Below, piece after piece: positions 56,101 through 64,000 of a stretch of 64,000 bases of DNA. Origin of the DNA: Hyphomicrobiales bacterium (GTDB lineage: Bacteria; Pseudomonadota; Alphaproteobacteria; Rhizobiales; Phreatobacteraceae). The stretch is from positions 1 through 64,000 of the forward strand of contig JAFKKV010000009.1 in assembly GCA_017304475.1 (NCBI GenBank), given 5' to 3'. The stretch's first letter is position 1; the number at the start of each line of letters is the position of its first letter. Position numbers and translations under genes: made by a program. The notes below the pieces were generated by a model. That model searched no databases. It was given only the letters and a program-made list of their open reading frames with translations, and was not told the origin of the DNA.

Positions 56101-57605
56101 GGCTTGGGCACGCGATCGTCGACCCAGCGCTTGACCTGGGCGAGCGCGGGATGGGCGAGGCAGCGGTGCAGATAGGCCCAGATGCGCGGGATATGCTTCA
56201 GGTATTGCGGCTTGCCGTCGCGCTTGTCCAGGCGGGCGAAGATGCCGAGGATCTTGGTGGCGCGCTGCGCGCCCATGATGGCGTAGAGGCGGGCGAAGGC
56301 CGGCATGTCGAAGGACGGATCGGCGGCCTTGCGGGCGGTCGCGTAGCGCGACAGCAGCTGCAGTTCCAGGCTCTCGGGCACGGTGACCCGGGCATCCTGC
56401 AGGAGCGAGGCGACGTCATAGGCCGCCGGCCCCAGCACGGCGTCCTGGAAGTCGATCAGGCCGACCTTCTCGATGCCGTCGCGGCCAGCCAGCCAGATCA
56501 GGTTGGGCGAATGATAGTCGCGCAGGGTCCAGGTCTTCGGCGCCTTCTCGACCTCGGCGAACAGGTCGGCCCAGTGCCTGAGGAAGACATATTTCTCGCT
56601 CGCCGGGATGCGCGCCTGGGTCATCGGAATGTACCAGTCGAGCAGCAGCTCGACCTCCGCGGTCAGGGCGTCGCGATCATAGGGCGGCAGCGTATAGGGG
56701 CCCTTGGGCGTGCCGAGCGTGTCCGGCCGCGGCCGCGAATGCAGATGGGCCAGCACGTCGACGGCGGCCATGTAGCGCTCCGCGATGGGCGCGCCGTCGG
56801 CCACGACGCCAGCCTCGCCGAGATCCTCGAGCACCAGGAAACCCTGGTCGAGATCGACCGCCTCGATTTCCGGCGAGGACAGGCCGGCATCGCGCAGGCC
56901 TTCGGCCAGCGCCACGAAGGGCACCATGTCCTCGGCGAGATGGGCAATGCGGCTATAGGGCAGGCCGTTCTTGACCGGCGGCCCGTCGGGCCGGCGCGGC
57001 GCGTTCATGAGCACGGCCCGGCGCTGGCCGTCGACGAGCCTTTCATAGGAGCGGGTCGAGGCATCGCCCTGCAGGTGCCGGCGCGTCGCGGCGGCCCAGC
57101 CGGCATTGTCGATGAAGCCGCGCAGCGCCACCAGCCGGGCCAGGCGCTCGGCCCAGGCGCCGTGGCCGACAAGGGTCGCGGCGCGGGCCGTCTGGCCATG
57201 GGCCGGGCTCAGCGCCAGCTCGACCTCCAGCCGGTCACCGGACAGGGCGCCGCCGAGGCGGTCCGGCCATTCGACCAGCAGCAGGGCGTTTTCCGAGACG
57301 TCGTCCCAGCCGAGCTCGGTGATCTCGTCGGGCGAGACCACCCGGTAGAGATCGGCATGGATCACCGGGAAGCGGGCGAGATCATAGGGCTGGATGATCG
57401 CGAAGGTCGGGCTCGGCACCTCCAGCTTGTCGTCCTCGGCGAGCGCACGGACGAGCGCACGGGCCAGCGTCGACTTGCCGGAGCCGAGCTCGCCGCTCAG
57501 CGTGACGATGTCGTTGACCTGCACCGCCATGGCGAGGTCCATGGCGAGCTGGCGCGTCGCCGCCTCGTTGGCGAGCAGGATGGAGTGACGCAGCGGTTCG
57601 GTCAT
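56097..57605 (-). CDS. TsaE-AmgK fusion: tRNA t6A ATPase plus cell-wall sugar kinase
   Basis: 502 residues with two domains. The N-terminal ~160 are TsaE: Walker A GELGSGKST (38-46), SPTFAIIQPY and HADLYRV, the ATPase needed with TsaB/TsaD for t6A formation. The C-terminal ~330 are AmgK-like: GDASTRSYERL (nucleotide loop), LRDYHSPNL (catalytic loop) and LIDFQDAVLGPAAYDVASL. The fused form, followed by the MurU-like gene, joins tRNA modification and MurNAc/GlcNAc recycling in one polypeptide. Confidence 0.9.
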   Translation of the reverse strand: MTEPLRHSILLANEAATRQLAMDLAMAVQVNDIVTLSGELGSGKSTLARALVRALAEDDKLEVPSPTFAIIQPYDLARFPVIHADLYRVVSPDEITELGWDDVSENALLLVEWPDRLGGALSGDRLEVELALSPAHGQTARAATLVGHGAWAERLARLVALRGFIDNAGWAAATRRHLQGDASTRSYERLVDGQRRAVLMNAPRRPDGPPVKNGLPYSRIAHLAEDMVPFVALAEGLRDAGLSSPEIEAVDLDQGFLVLEDLGEAGVVADGAPIAERYMAAVDVLAHLHSRPRPDTLGTPKGPYTLPPYDRDALTAEVELLLDWYIPMTQARIPASEKYVFLRHWADLFAEVEKAPKTWTLRDYHSPNLIWLAGRDGIEKVGLIDFQDAVLGPAAYDVASLLQDARVTVPESLELQLLSRYATARKAADPSFDMPAFARLYAIMGAQRATKILGIFARLDKRDGKPQYLKHIPRIWAYLHRCLAHPALAQVKRWVDDRVPKP

Positions 57606-60133
57606 TCGGCGGCCTTTGAATAATCGCCGAGATGCGCCGGGAAGGTCACCTTCACCTGAGTGCCCTGGCCGGGCGTGCTTTCGACGGAAACGTGCCCCTT
57701 ATGCAGGGCGACGAAGGATTGGACAATGGAGAGGCCAAGTCCCGCGCCGCGATGGCGGGTGCCGGTGGTCCGGGTCTCGAAGCGGTCGAAGATCCGGCCG
57801 ATCATCTCGGGCGCGATGCCGGCGCCCTGGTCGCGCACCTTGAAGACGATCTCGTCGTCCTCGCGCGTCGCGTCGAGCACGACCAGGCCGCCGCGCTCGG
57901 AGAAGCCGATGGCATTGGACAGGAGATTGAACAGGACCTGGCGGACGCGCTGGCCGTCGGCGCGGAACGAACCGATGTCCTTGGCCGAGCGCAGCTCCAG
58001 GCGCACCTGGCCCTCCGCCAGCCGGTCGGTGACCGCATCGGCGGCGGTCTGCATGGCAGCGCGGATGTCGATGTCGGACAGTTCGAGCCGCATGACCCCG
58101 GCATCGATGGTGGCGAGGTCGAGCACGTCGTTGATGATCGACAGCAGCGCCGAGGAGGACACGCCGATATAGCCGAGATATTCGCGCTGCTTGTCGTTGA
58201 GCGGACCGACGGCGGCGTCGTCGAGCACCTGGGCGAAGCCGATAATGGTCGTGAGCGGCGTGCGCAGCTGGTAGGACACGTGGTGGACGAAGTCGTTGCG
58301 GATCCGCTCCGCCGTCTCCAGCGCCTCGTTGCGCTCGGTCAACGCACGCTCGACCATCACCATGTTGGTGACATTGCGGAACGTTACCAGCGTCGCGCCG
58401 TCGGGCAGGGGCGCTGTGACCGCGTCGAGCACCGCGCCGTCATTGCGGTCGATGCGGAAGCTGCGCGACCGGCGCTGATCGTCGAGCGCGGCCACCGCCG
58501 TCTTGATCTCGGGCCAGGCGCTGGCATCCTTGACATAGGGAATGCACAGGCTGGCGACGTGGTCGATATGCGGGCGGGCCTCGAGCACCGCCTGCGCGAT
58601 ATCCCACAGCGTCTCGAAGGCACGGTTGTGCAGCGACAGCCGGCCGTCCGAGCCGAACACCGCGACCGCCTCGTCCAGGTGGTCGAGCGTCTCGCGCTGG
58701 ACCTTGCCGAAGGCGGCGACCTGGGTCTCGAGCTGCAGGCGCCGGGTCTGGTCCTCGAAGACATAGGTGACGCCGCCGGCGGGATCGGGGTTCTGCACGA
58801 CGCGCAGGAACCGCCCGCCGGGCAGCACCCATTCGTGGCTGCGCGGCTCGGTGTCGATCGCCTCGTAGACGGTGTGCAGCGACTTCTTCCATTCGCGGAA
58901 ATTCGACTGCTCGGGAATCTTGCGCTGCTCGCGCAGCTTGTCGAGCACGTCGCCGTCGGTCGGCACCTGGTGCAGGAACGCCGCGTCGAGGTCCCAGAGC
59001 AGGCGGAACGCCTCGTTGTGGAAGACCAGCCGCTTGCCGGCATCGTAGATGGCGACGGCGGTGGCCAGCTGGTCCAGCGTCCGCTTGTGGGTCTCCATCT
59101 CGACGGCGAACTGGGCGCGCACGGCTTCCAGTTCGGTCACGTCGACCGCCAGGCCGGCGGCGCCGCGGGCGGCCGGCCGCTCGACCGCGTCGAAGACGCG
59201 CCGGGCCCCGGCCGATACCGCGGTCACCCGCTTGGCGAAGGGTTCGCGGGCCGTGCGGCAGCGCGCGGCCTCGGCCCGGTCGGCCGGTTCCAGCAGCTCG
59301 ATGGCGCCGGCCACGGCCTGCGGCCCGCTTTCGCTGTCGGTGGCGCTGGCATAGGCCTCATTGACCCAGGTCAGCCGGCCCTCGGCGTCACGGATCCAGA
59401 CCGGCATGGGCAGGCCGCTGAGGAAGGCGCGCACCGTCTCGGTCTCGCGGACGAATTCGCTGTGCTGCTCGCGCAATTTGGCGAGATCCTCGCGGAGGCC
59501 CGCCATCAGGCGCAGGCGCAGCACGGCGCGGCCGCCGATCGGACGGCCCTCGGCCTCGATCGGGCGGCCCTCAGCGGTGAGCAGCTCTTGCTTGAACGGC
59601 GTGCCGGCGCGGCGCAGCTGCTCGACCGCGCGGTCGAGCATGGCGGCCCGGTCGGCCGGCAGCCAGGCGCCGAAGGCCAGGATCCGGCGCGGTGCCGGCA
59701 GATCGATCAGAAGCGAGACGTCGCCGGCGATGTCCGGCTCCTCGTCCTGGCCGCCCCAGACCACGACGACATGGGGATCAAGCGTCAGCAGCTCGTTGGC
59801 CCGGTCGAGCGACAGCTTGAGCGCATTGATTTCCTGGCGCGCCCTGAGCTCCTTGGCGGCCGCGCGTGCCCGGGTGCGCAACAACCCGATGCCGGTGACG
59901 ACGCCGAAAACGACGACGCCGACATTCAGCCCGAGCACCGCCCATTCATGGGGCGCCAGCGCATGCGCCAGGCCCGACGTCTGCGCGACGGCCTCGGCGG
60001 CCGAAACCAGCGAGGTGGTCGCGAGCAGAGCCGAGACCGCTCCCGAAAGGGCAGCTCCTGCGCGTCCTGGCCGCGCACCCACCCGCGAATCGCCGTGGCC
60101 GGATGCGTCGTCGACCTTTTTCAGGTCCGGCAT
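57602..60133 (-). CDS. divL: DivL-like sensor kinase homologue with Tyr in the H-box
   Basis: 843 residues: one N-terminal membrane segment (~65-85), several PAS regions (~240-580), then the HisKA/HATPase module. In the H-box, FVHHVSYQLRTPL, Tyr621 occupies the position of the phospho-accepting His, as in Caulobacter DivL. The HATPase N box (NLLSNAIGFS), G1 (VRDQGAGIAP) and G2 (GAGLGLSIV) are intact. DivL works with CckA to control cell polarity and division. It overlaps the TsaE-AmgK gene by 4 bp, as expected for this locus. Confidence 0.85.
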   Translation of the reverse strand: MPDLKKVDDASGHGDSRVGARPGRAGAALSGAVSALLATTSLVSAAEAVAQTSGLAHALAPHEWAVLGLNVGVVVFGVVTGIGLLRTRARAAAKELRARQEINALKLSLDRANELLTLDPHVVVVWGGQDEEPDIAGDVSLLIDLPAPRRILAFGAWLPADRAAMLDRAVEQLRRAGTPFKQELLTAEGRPIEAEGRPIGGRAVLRLRLMAGLREDLAKLREQHSEFVRETETVRAFLSGLPMPVWIRDAEGRLTWVNEAYASATDSESGPQAVAGAIELLEPADRAEAARCRTAREPFAKRVTAVSAGARRVFDAVERPAARGAAGLAVDVTELEAVRAQFAVEMETHKRTLDQLATAVAIYDAGKRLVFHNEAFRLLWDLDAAFLHQVPTDGDVLDKLREQRKIPEQSNFREWKKSLHTVYEAIDTEPRSHEWVLPGGRFLRVVQNPDPAGGVTYVFEDQTRRLQLETQVAAFGKVQRETLDHLDEAVAVFGSDGRLSLHNRAFETLWDIAQAVLEARPHIDHVASLCIPYVKDASAWPEIKTAVAALDDQRRSRSFRIDRNDGAVLDAVTAPLPDGATLVTFRNVTNMVMVERALTERNEALETAERIRNDFVHHVSYQLRTPLTTIIGFAQVLDDAAVGPLNDKQREYLGYIGVSSSALLSIINDVLDLATIDAGVMRLELSDIDIRAAMQTAADAVTDRLAEGQVRLELRSAKDIGSFRADGQRVRQVLFNLLSNAIGFSERGGLVVLDATREDDEIVFKVRDQGAGIAPEMIGRIFDRFETRTTGTRHRGAGLGLSIVQSFVALHKGHVSVESTPGQGTQVKVTFPAHLGDYSKAAE

Positions 60134-60319
60134 CGCCTATCCTTCGTCCGGCCGACCGTCGTCAATCTCCGCGCTCGCGGCTTCGCGGCGGCGCCGCTCC
60201 GCGCCACGAATCAGTGCCACTCTACTCTCGGCGCGACTCGCGGTTTAAGAGTCCGAAACGAGAACGGTGTCACGAAAATTTCGGTGTTGCCCGCGCGCCG
60301 ATCCGGCGCCGGCGCAGGC

Positions 60320-60823
60320 TCAGATCGGCGGCAGCAGCTTGCGCATCATCACGGCGTCGGCCGTGCCCGATGCGGTCTTGTAATAGCCCTTGCGCCGGCC
60401 GATGACGGCGAAGCCATGGCGCTGATAGAGTTTCAGCGCCGGCTCGTTCTCCGCCTCGACCTCGAGGAACAGCGGCCCGACGCCGGCCCGCATCAGATCC
60501 TTGACGTGATCGGCCAGCAGCCGGCCGGCAAAACCGCGACCGCGCAGGCGCGGCGAAACGGCGATGGTGAGGATCTCGGCCTCGCCGGCGACGACGCGGC
60601 TGAGCACGAAGCCGCCGACCGGCGCCGACGGACGGCGCCGGATGACATGGGCGAGAATAGCCTTGTCGGCCAGCATGGCCTCGAATTCGTGAACGTCCCA
60701 GCCGCGATGGAACGACGCGCCGTGGATCGCGGCGAGCTCGCGCGCATCGGCCATTTCGGCCCGCGCCTGCACCGGTTCGGCGGCGGGCCACCAGGCCCAG
60801 AAATCATAAAGCGTCATCATCAT
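60320..60823 (-). CDS. rimI: Ribosomal protein S18-alanine N-acetyltransferase
   Basis: 167 residues from the first of three consecutive ATGs (60823), which overlaps the tsaB stop as ATGA. GNAT motif A EILTIAVSPRLRGRGFAGRLL and a C-terminal EVEAENEPALKLYQRHGFAVIGRRKGYY are typical of RimI. Coupling to tsaB is common in bacteria. Confidence 0.92.
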   Translation of the reverse strand: MMMTLYDFWAWWPAAEPVQARAEMADARELAAIHGASFHRGWDVHEFEAMLADKAILAHVIRRRPSAPVGGFVLSRVVAGEAEILTIAVSPRLRGRGFAGRLLADHVKDLMRAGVGPLFLEVEAENEPALKLYQRHGFAVIGRRKGYYKTASGTADAVMMRKLLPPI

Positions 60824-61509
60824 GGCCTCGCCGGCCGAAGCAGCGACCGGCTCTGCGGCTTGGCGTCGGCCTCTTTCAGATAGAGCGGCCGGCACGGCGC
60901 TTCGCGCGGATCGGCCTCGGCGCCGAGCCTGGCAATCCAGGCGATATCGGGAAAGGCCGTCGCGGCGGCCAGCCGGGGTGGCGCCGCACCGTCCGGCCAG
61001 GCCGCCAGCAAGGCCGCCTGGCCGGGGCCGACGACGACAGCGCCATGAGCCACGGCGGCAGCGGCGGCGGCAGCCGCCGGCCGATAGGCCGGCGCCAGAA
61101 TGGCCTGGCCGTCGGCACCGGTCAGCGCCGCATAGACATGGCCGTGGCGGGCGTCGATGACCGCGAGCACGGGCGAGGGATCGGCGGCGGCAAGCAGGGG
61201 CGCGGCCAGGGCGGTGAGCGTCGAGATGCCGACCGTTTCGCCACGGGCGGCCAGCGCCATGCCGCGGGCCGCCGCGATGGCCACCCGCAGGCCGGTGAAA
61301 CTGCCGGGCCCGGTGGTCGCGACGAAACGGCGGCAGTCGCGCGGCGCGAGCCCGGTTCCGGCGAACAGCTCGGCCACCATCGGCAGCAGCCGTTCGGCAT
61401 GGCCGCGATCCATCGGCTCGGACATGCTTGCCACGAGGCGGCCGGCGGCGGTGTCGAGAATGGCGGCTGACGAGGCGCCGAGCGCCGTATCCAAGGCGAG
61501 AACAAGCAT
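60820..61509 (-). CDS. tsaB: tRNA t6A biosynthesis protein TsaB
   Basis: 229 residues from ATG 61509, whose MLVLALDTALGASSAAIL matches the usual TsaB N-terminus (an ATG at 61518 is the alternative). TTGPGSFTGLRVAIAAARGMA is the conserved family motif. TsaB forms the TsaBDE complex that makes threonylcarbamoyl-adenosine at position 37. Alanine-rich run near 155-163. Confidence 0.93.
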   Translation of the reverse strand: MLVLALDTALGASSAAILDTAAGRLVASMSEPMDRGHAERLLPMVAELFAGTGLAPRDCRRFVATTGPGSFTGLRVAIAAARGMALAARGETVGISTLTALAAPLLAAADPSPVLAVIDARHGHVYAALTGADGQAILAPAYRPAAAAAAAAVAHGAVVVGPGQAALLAAWPDGAAPPRLAAATAFPDIAWIARLGAEADPREAPCRPLYLKEADAKPQSRSLLRPARP

Positions 61510-61570
61510 GCACGACATCTATACCGGCCCGGGCCCGGCGCGAAGGGGGCCGGCCGCATGCGTGCACGGC

Positions 61571-62437
61571 TCAGCCGGCGATGCGCATGTCCCGCCAGCG
61601 GCCGGGCGACAGGCCGAAAGCCTGCTTGAACTGGCGGGTCATGTGGCTCTGATCGGCGAAACCCGCGGCAAAGGCGGCTTCAGCCAGCGGCAGCCCGGAC
61701 CGGATGCCGGCGCGCGCATGGTCGAGCCGGCGCATGGTGAGATAACGATAGGGACTGGTGCCGAGCAGCGCCCGGAAATGCCGGGCCAAGGCGAAACGGT
61801 CGAGGCCGGATGCCGTCTCGAGCTCGTCGGAACCGACCATCCGGGCAAAATGCGCATCGAGGAACTGCCTGGCGCGCTCGACCGCGAGCGCCGAGGCGGT
61901 CACGCGCCGGGCGCCGCCGGCCGAGGTGTCGCGGGCCAGCAGGGCATCGGCGATGCCGAGCACGATCTGATCGGCCTCCAATTGCTCGAGCGGCCGGTCG
62001 AGGCTGTCGAAGGCCGGGCGCAAGGCGTCGAGCAGGCGGGCATCGGCCGAAACCGCTGCCTGCACGAAAGGCAGGCTATGGGCCCGGCCGGCGAGCGCGT
62101 CGCGGATCAGGCGCGGCTCGACATAGACCATCCGGTAGTGAAAACCCGCCTCGACGCCGGCACGCCCGTCATGCCGCTCGTCGGGATGCAGCACCATGAC
62201 CTGGCCGGTGGCGCTGGCGGTGTGGGCGCCGCGATAGGTGAAGGACTGCACGCCGGCCAGCGTGTAGCCGATGGCATAGGTGTCGTGCCGATGCGGGTCA
62301 TAGGCATGGCCGGAAAAGAAGGCCTCGAGCCGCTCCAGGCCGGCATCGGCGGGGGCGAGCCTGATCCAGTCGCCCGGCGAGGGGACGCAGGATCGTTCAA
62401 GACCCGGGCCGGCTGTTTCATCCACGCTGTCGCTCAT
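61571..62437 (-). CDS. AraC-family transcriptional regulator
   Basis: 288 residues. An N-terminal cupin-like sensor (HAYDPHRHDTYAIGYTLAGVQSF) and two HTH motifs in the last 100 residues (LARHFRALLGTSPYRYLTMRR; AEAAFAAGFADQSHMTRQFKQ). It is divergent from the DUF2000 gene with only ~20 bp between starts, so it probably controls that gene. Confidence 0.92.
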   Translation of the reverse strand: MSDSVDETAGPGLERSCVPSPGDWIRLAPADAGLERLEAFFSGHAYDPHRHDTYAIGYTLAGVQSFTYRGAHTASATGQVMVLHPDERHDGRAGVEAGFHYRMVYVEPRLIRDALAGRAHSLPFVQAAVSADARLLDALRPAFDSLDRPLEQLEADQIVLGIADALLARDTSAGGARRVTASALAVERARQFLDAHFARMVGSDELETASGLDRFALARHFRALLGTSPYRYLTMRRLDHARAGIRSGLPLAEAAFAAGFADQSHMTRQFKQAFGLSPGRWRDMRIAG

Positions 62438-62460
62438 GCTTCATGAGGCCGTTATCGCCG

Positions 62461-62871
62461 ATGCGTTATGAAACCAAGGTCGCCATCGTGGTGCGCGAAG
62501 ATCTCGCCACCTGGCAGAAACTCAATGTCACCGCCTTCCTGTCGGGCGGCCTGGTCGGAGCCTATCCGGAATTGCCGGGTGAGCGCTATGTCGACGGATC
62601 CGGCCGCTCCTATGGACCGTTGATCCGCCAGCCGGTGCTGATCTTCGCGGCTTCCGCCGACGAACTTTCCCGAACGCTCAGGCGGGCGGCCGAGCGCGGC
62701 CTGACGCCGTCGCTCTACACCCGCGATCTGTTTTCGACCGGCAATGACATCGACAACCGCGCCGCGGTCGCGGCCGTGCCGACAGACGCGCTCGATCTGG
62801 TCGGGCTCGGCCTGCATGACGATCGGCGGCAGATCGACCGGATCGTCAAGGGCCTGACGCTCCACCCCTGA
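62461..62871 (+). CDS. DUF2000 family protein
   Basis: 136 residues from ATG 62461 (GAGG upstream; ATG 62443 possible). The YETKVAIVVREDLATWQKLN start, the GPLIRQPVLIFAAS strand and the LVGLGLHDDRRQIDRIVKGL end are the DUF2000 pattern. AraC/DUF2000 pairs are common; biochemical role unknown. Confidence 0.82.
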   Translation: MRYETKVAIVVREDLATWQKLNVTAFLSGGLVGAYPELPGERYVDGSGRSYGPLIRQPVLIFAASADELSRTLRRAAERGLTPSLYTRDLFSTGNDIDNRAAVAAVPTDALDLVGLGLHDDRRQIDRIVKGLTLHP

Positions 62872-62900
62872 GGCGGCTCGGCGCCTGGCGGGGCAGCCGG

Positions 62901-63461
62901 TCAGACCGACTGGACCTCGCGGACGTCGGGCAGGAAATGCCGCATCAGGTTCTGGATGCCGTGCTTCAGCGTCGCCGTCGAGGACGGGCAGCCGGCGCAG
63001 GAGCCCTGCATGTTCAGATAGACCACGCCGTCCTTGAAGCCGCGGAAGGTGATGTCGCCGCCATCGGCCGCGACCGCCGGGCGAACCCGCGTCTCCAGCA
63101 ATTCCTTGATCGTGTCGACGGTCTCGGCGTCGGAGGGATCGAAAAACTCTTCGTCGCCGTCGGGCGCGATCGGGCTCTCGCTGCGCAGCAGCGGCAGGCC
63201 CGACATGTAATGTTCCATGATCGCGCCGAGGATCGCCGGCTTCAGGTGCTGCCATTCGGCCGGCCCCTTGGTCACGGTGATGAAGTCGTTACCGAAGAAC
63301 ACGCCGGCGACGCCTTCGATGCCGAACAGTTTTTCGGCCAGCGGCGATTGCCGCGCGGCATCGGCATTGGGCATGTGCAGCGTGCCCTCTTCCAGCACGG
63401 TGCGGCCGGGCAGGAACTTCAAGGTCGCCGGGTTCGGCGTGGCTTCGGTCTGAATGAACAT
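62901..63461 (-). CDS. NifU-family Fe-S cluster scaffold (Nfu type)
   Basis: 186 residues from ATG 63461 (GAGGAG upstream), not the ATG at 63542. N-terminal Nfu_N domain (QTEATPNPATLKFLPG) and a C-terminal NifU domain with the cluster-binding CxxC in GSCAGCPSS. It is thought to carry 4Fe-4S clusters to target enzymes. Confidence 0.94.
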   Translation of the reverse strand: MFIQTEATPNPATLKFLPGRTVLEEGTLHMPNADAARQSPLAEKLFGIEGVAGVFFGNDFITVTKGPAEWQHLKPAILGAIMEHYMSGLPLLRSESPIAPDGDEEFFDPSDAETVDTIKELLETRVRPAVAADGGDITFRGFKDGVVYLNMQGSCAGCPSSTATLKHGIQNLMRHFLPDVREVQSV

Positions 63462-63635
63462 GGTCAAGGTCTCCTCGGGCGACCGGGTCAAGGCCGGCGC
63501 CGGATTGGAATGATTCAAGCAGAACCGTTCCAAAAAATCCATCCGCCTGATGTGGCGTCGGCGGGCCCGCCCGTCAACCGGCGAAAAGGCCCGGCCTGAA
63601 ATGCCGCGCAGGGCCGCCTTCGGCAGGCGCGGCGG

Positions 63636-64000
63636 TCAGGCCAGCGCCTCGATTTCCTCATCGGTCAATTGTCCCGGCACCAGCGCGACGGGGATCGGGA
63701 AGGTGCCGGCCGAGCGGGCGAGGCTCGCCACCAGCGGGCCCGGACCGTCCTTGCCGGTGCCGGCGGCCAGGATGAGGATGGCCACATCGGGATCCTCCTC
63801 GATCTGGGCGAGGATGGCTTCCGCCATGGCGCCGTCGCGCACCACCAGTTCGGGTTCGACACCGACCAGTTTCATGGCGCGGTCGGCGGCGGCATCGAGC
63901 TTGGCGCGCGCCTCGGCATGGGCTTCCGCGCGCATCACCTCGGCGACGCCGAACAGGCCCTGACCGTCGCCCAGCTGCGGGTCGACCACTGCCAGCATCT
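63636..64000 (-). CDS. Universal stress protein (UspA), partial
   Basis: The frame runs through the right edge of the window; the Met at 63998 is inside the usual UspA beta-strand (MLAVVDPQ), so the true start lies beyond. The visible part contains the AEVMRAEAHAEARAKLDAAADRA helix and the ATP-loop region AILILAAGTGKDG. Downstream of it the Nfu gene follows in the same direction. Confidence 0.88.
   Translation of the reverse strand, partial: MLAVVDPQLGDGQGLFGVAEVMRAEAHAEARAKLDAAADRAMKLVGVEPELVVRDGAMAEAILAQIEEDPDVAILILAAGTGKDGPGPLVASLARSAGTFPIPVALVPGQLTDEEIEALA

Noticed and set aside
57632..60883. 1083-codon plus-strand open frame
   Set aside because: It is the antisense shadow of divL, caused by high GC3; it has no domain resemblance and crosses several real genes.
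60320..61567. Apparent TsaB-RimI fusion frame
   Set aside because: The upstream part is an out-of-frame read of tsaB; rimI starts at 60823 overlapping the tsaB stop.

Overview
The window is high-GC DNA with the gene content of an alphaproteobacterium of the order Hyphomicrobiales (Rhizobiales). Indicators are a DivL-type histidine kinase homologue with tyrosine in its H-box, a TsaE-AmgK fusion next to a MurU-like gene, an extensin-like protein, Bug/TctC binding proteins and two families of long intergenic inverted repeats. I cannot name the genus from sequence alone. No rRNA, CRISPR array, integrase or insertion sequence was seen. There are two tRNA genes, Thr(GGU) and Leu(CAG).

Layout. 1-0.7 kb: 3' end of a molybdopterin S/N-oxide reductase gene. 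1.2-11.7 kb: a minus-strand set for uptake and oxidation of an amino or imino acid, with three FAD amine oxidases or dehydrogenases, an Ldh-type reductase, a GntR regulator, a polar amino acid ABC transporter and a TctC-type binding protein. TGGATnCA-type sites lie in four of its promoter regions and probably make it one GntR regulon. 12.3-19.1 kb: a hydroxycinnamate operon (crotonase, feruloyl-CoA synthetase, thiolase, 4HBT thioesterase, ABC binding protein, PobA) that converts side-chain phenolics through 4-hydroxybenzoate to protocatechuate. A perfect palindrome lies directly before its first gene. 19.5-21.5 kb: ChaN-like and extensin-like genes. 21.8-29.9 kb: the complete potassium operon kdpFABCDE, headed by a 27-residue membrane ORF upstream of kdpF and a G-rich promoter region.

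30.2-39.4 kb is an accessory island with visibly lower GC and clustered overlapping starts. It holds (i) a three-gene ABC-3C conflict system (DUF4297/Cap4-like nuclease effector, middle component, zinc-hook ABC ATPase), (ii) an overlapping trio of Ser/Thr kinase, compact UvrD-type helicase and a protein I do not recognise, the best candidate here for an undescribed system, and (iii) a permuted NlpC/P60 (YiiX-like) hydrolase followed by a small helical protein.

39.9-50.2 kb: regulators (YafY/WYL, LysR, XRE), a DMT exporter, a low-affinity iron permease homologue, an operon of two GNAT-like proteins plus an isochorismatase-fold protein without the catalytic Cys, a YbaY-META envelope protein and several small unknowns. 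50.5-64 kb: core genes, namely tRNA-Thr, murA, PilZ and PRC-barrel proteins, tRNA-Leu, rbfA-truB, murU/tsaE-amgK/divL, tsaB-rimI, an AraC regulator with DUF2000, an Nfu-type NifU protein and a truncated UspA gene at the right edge.
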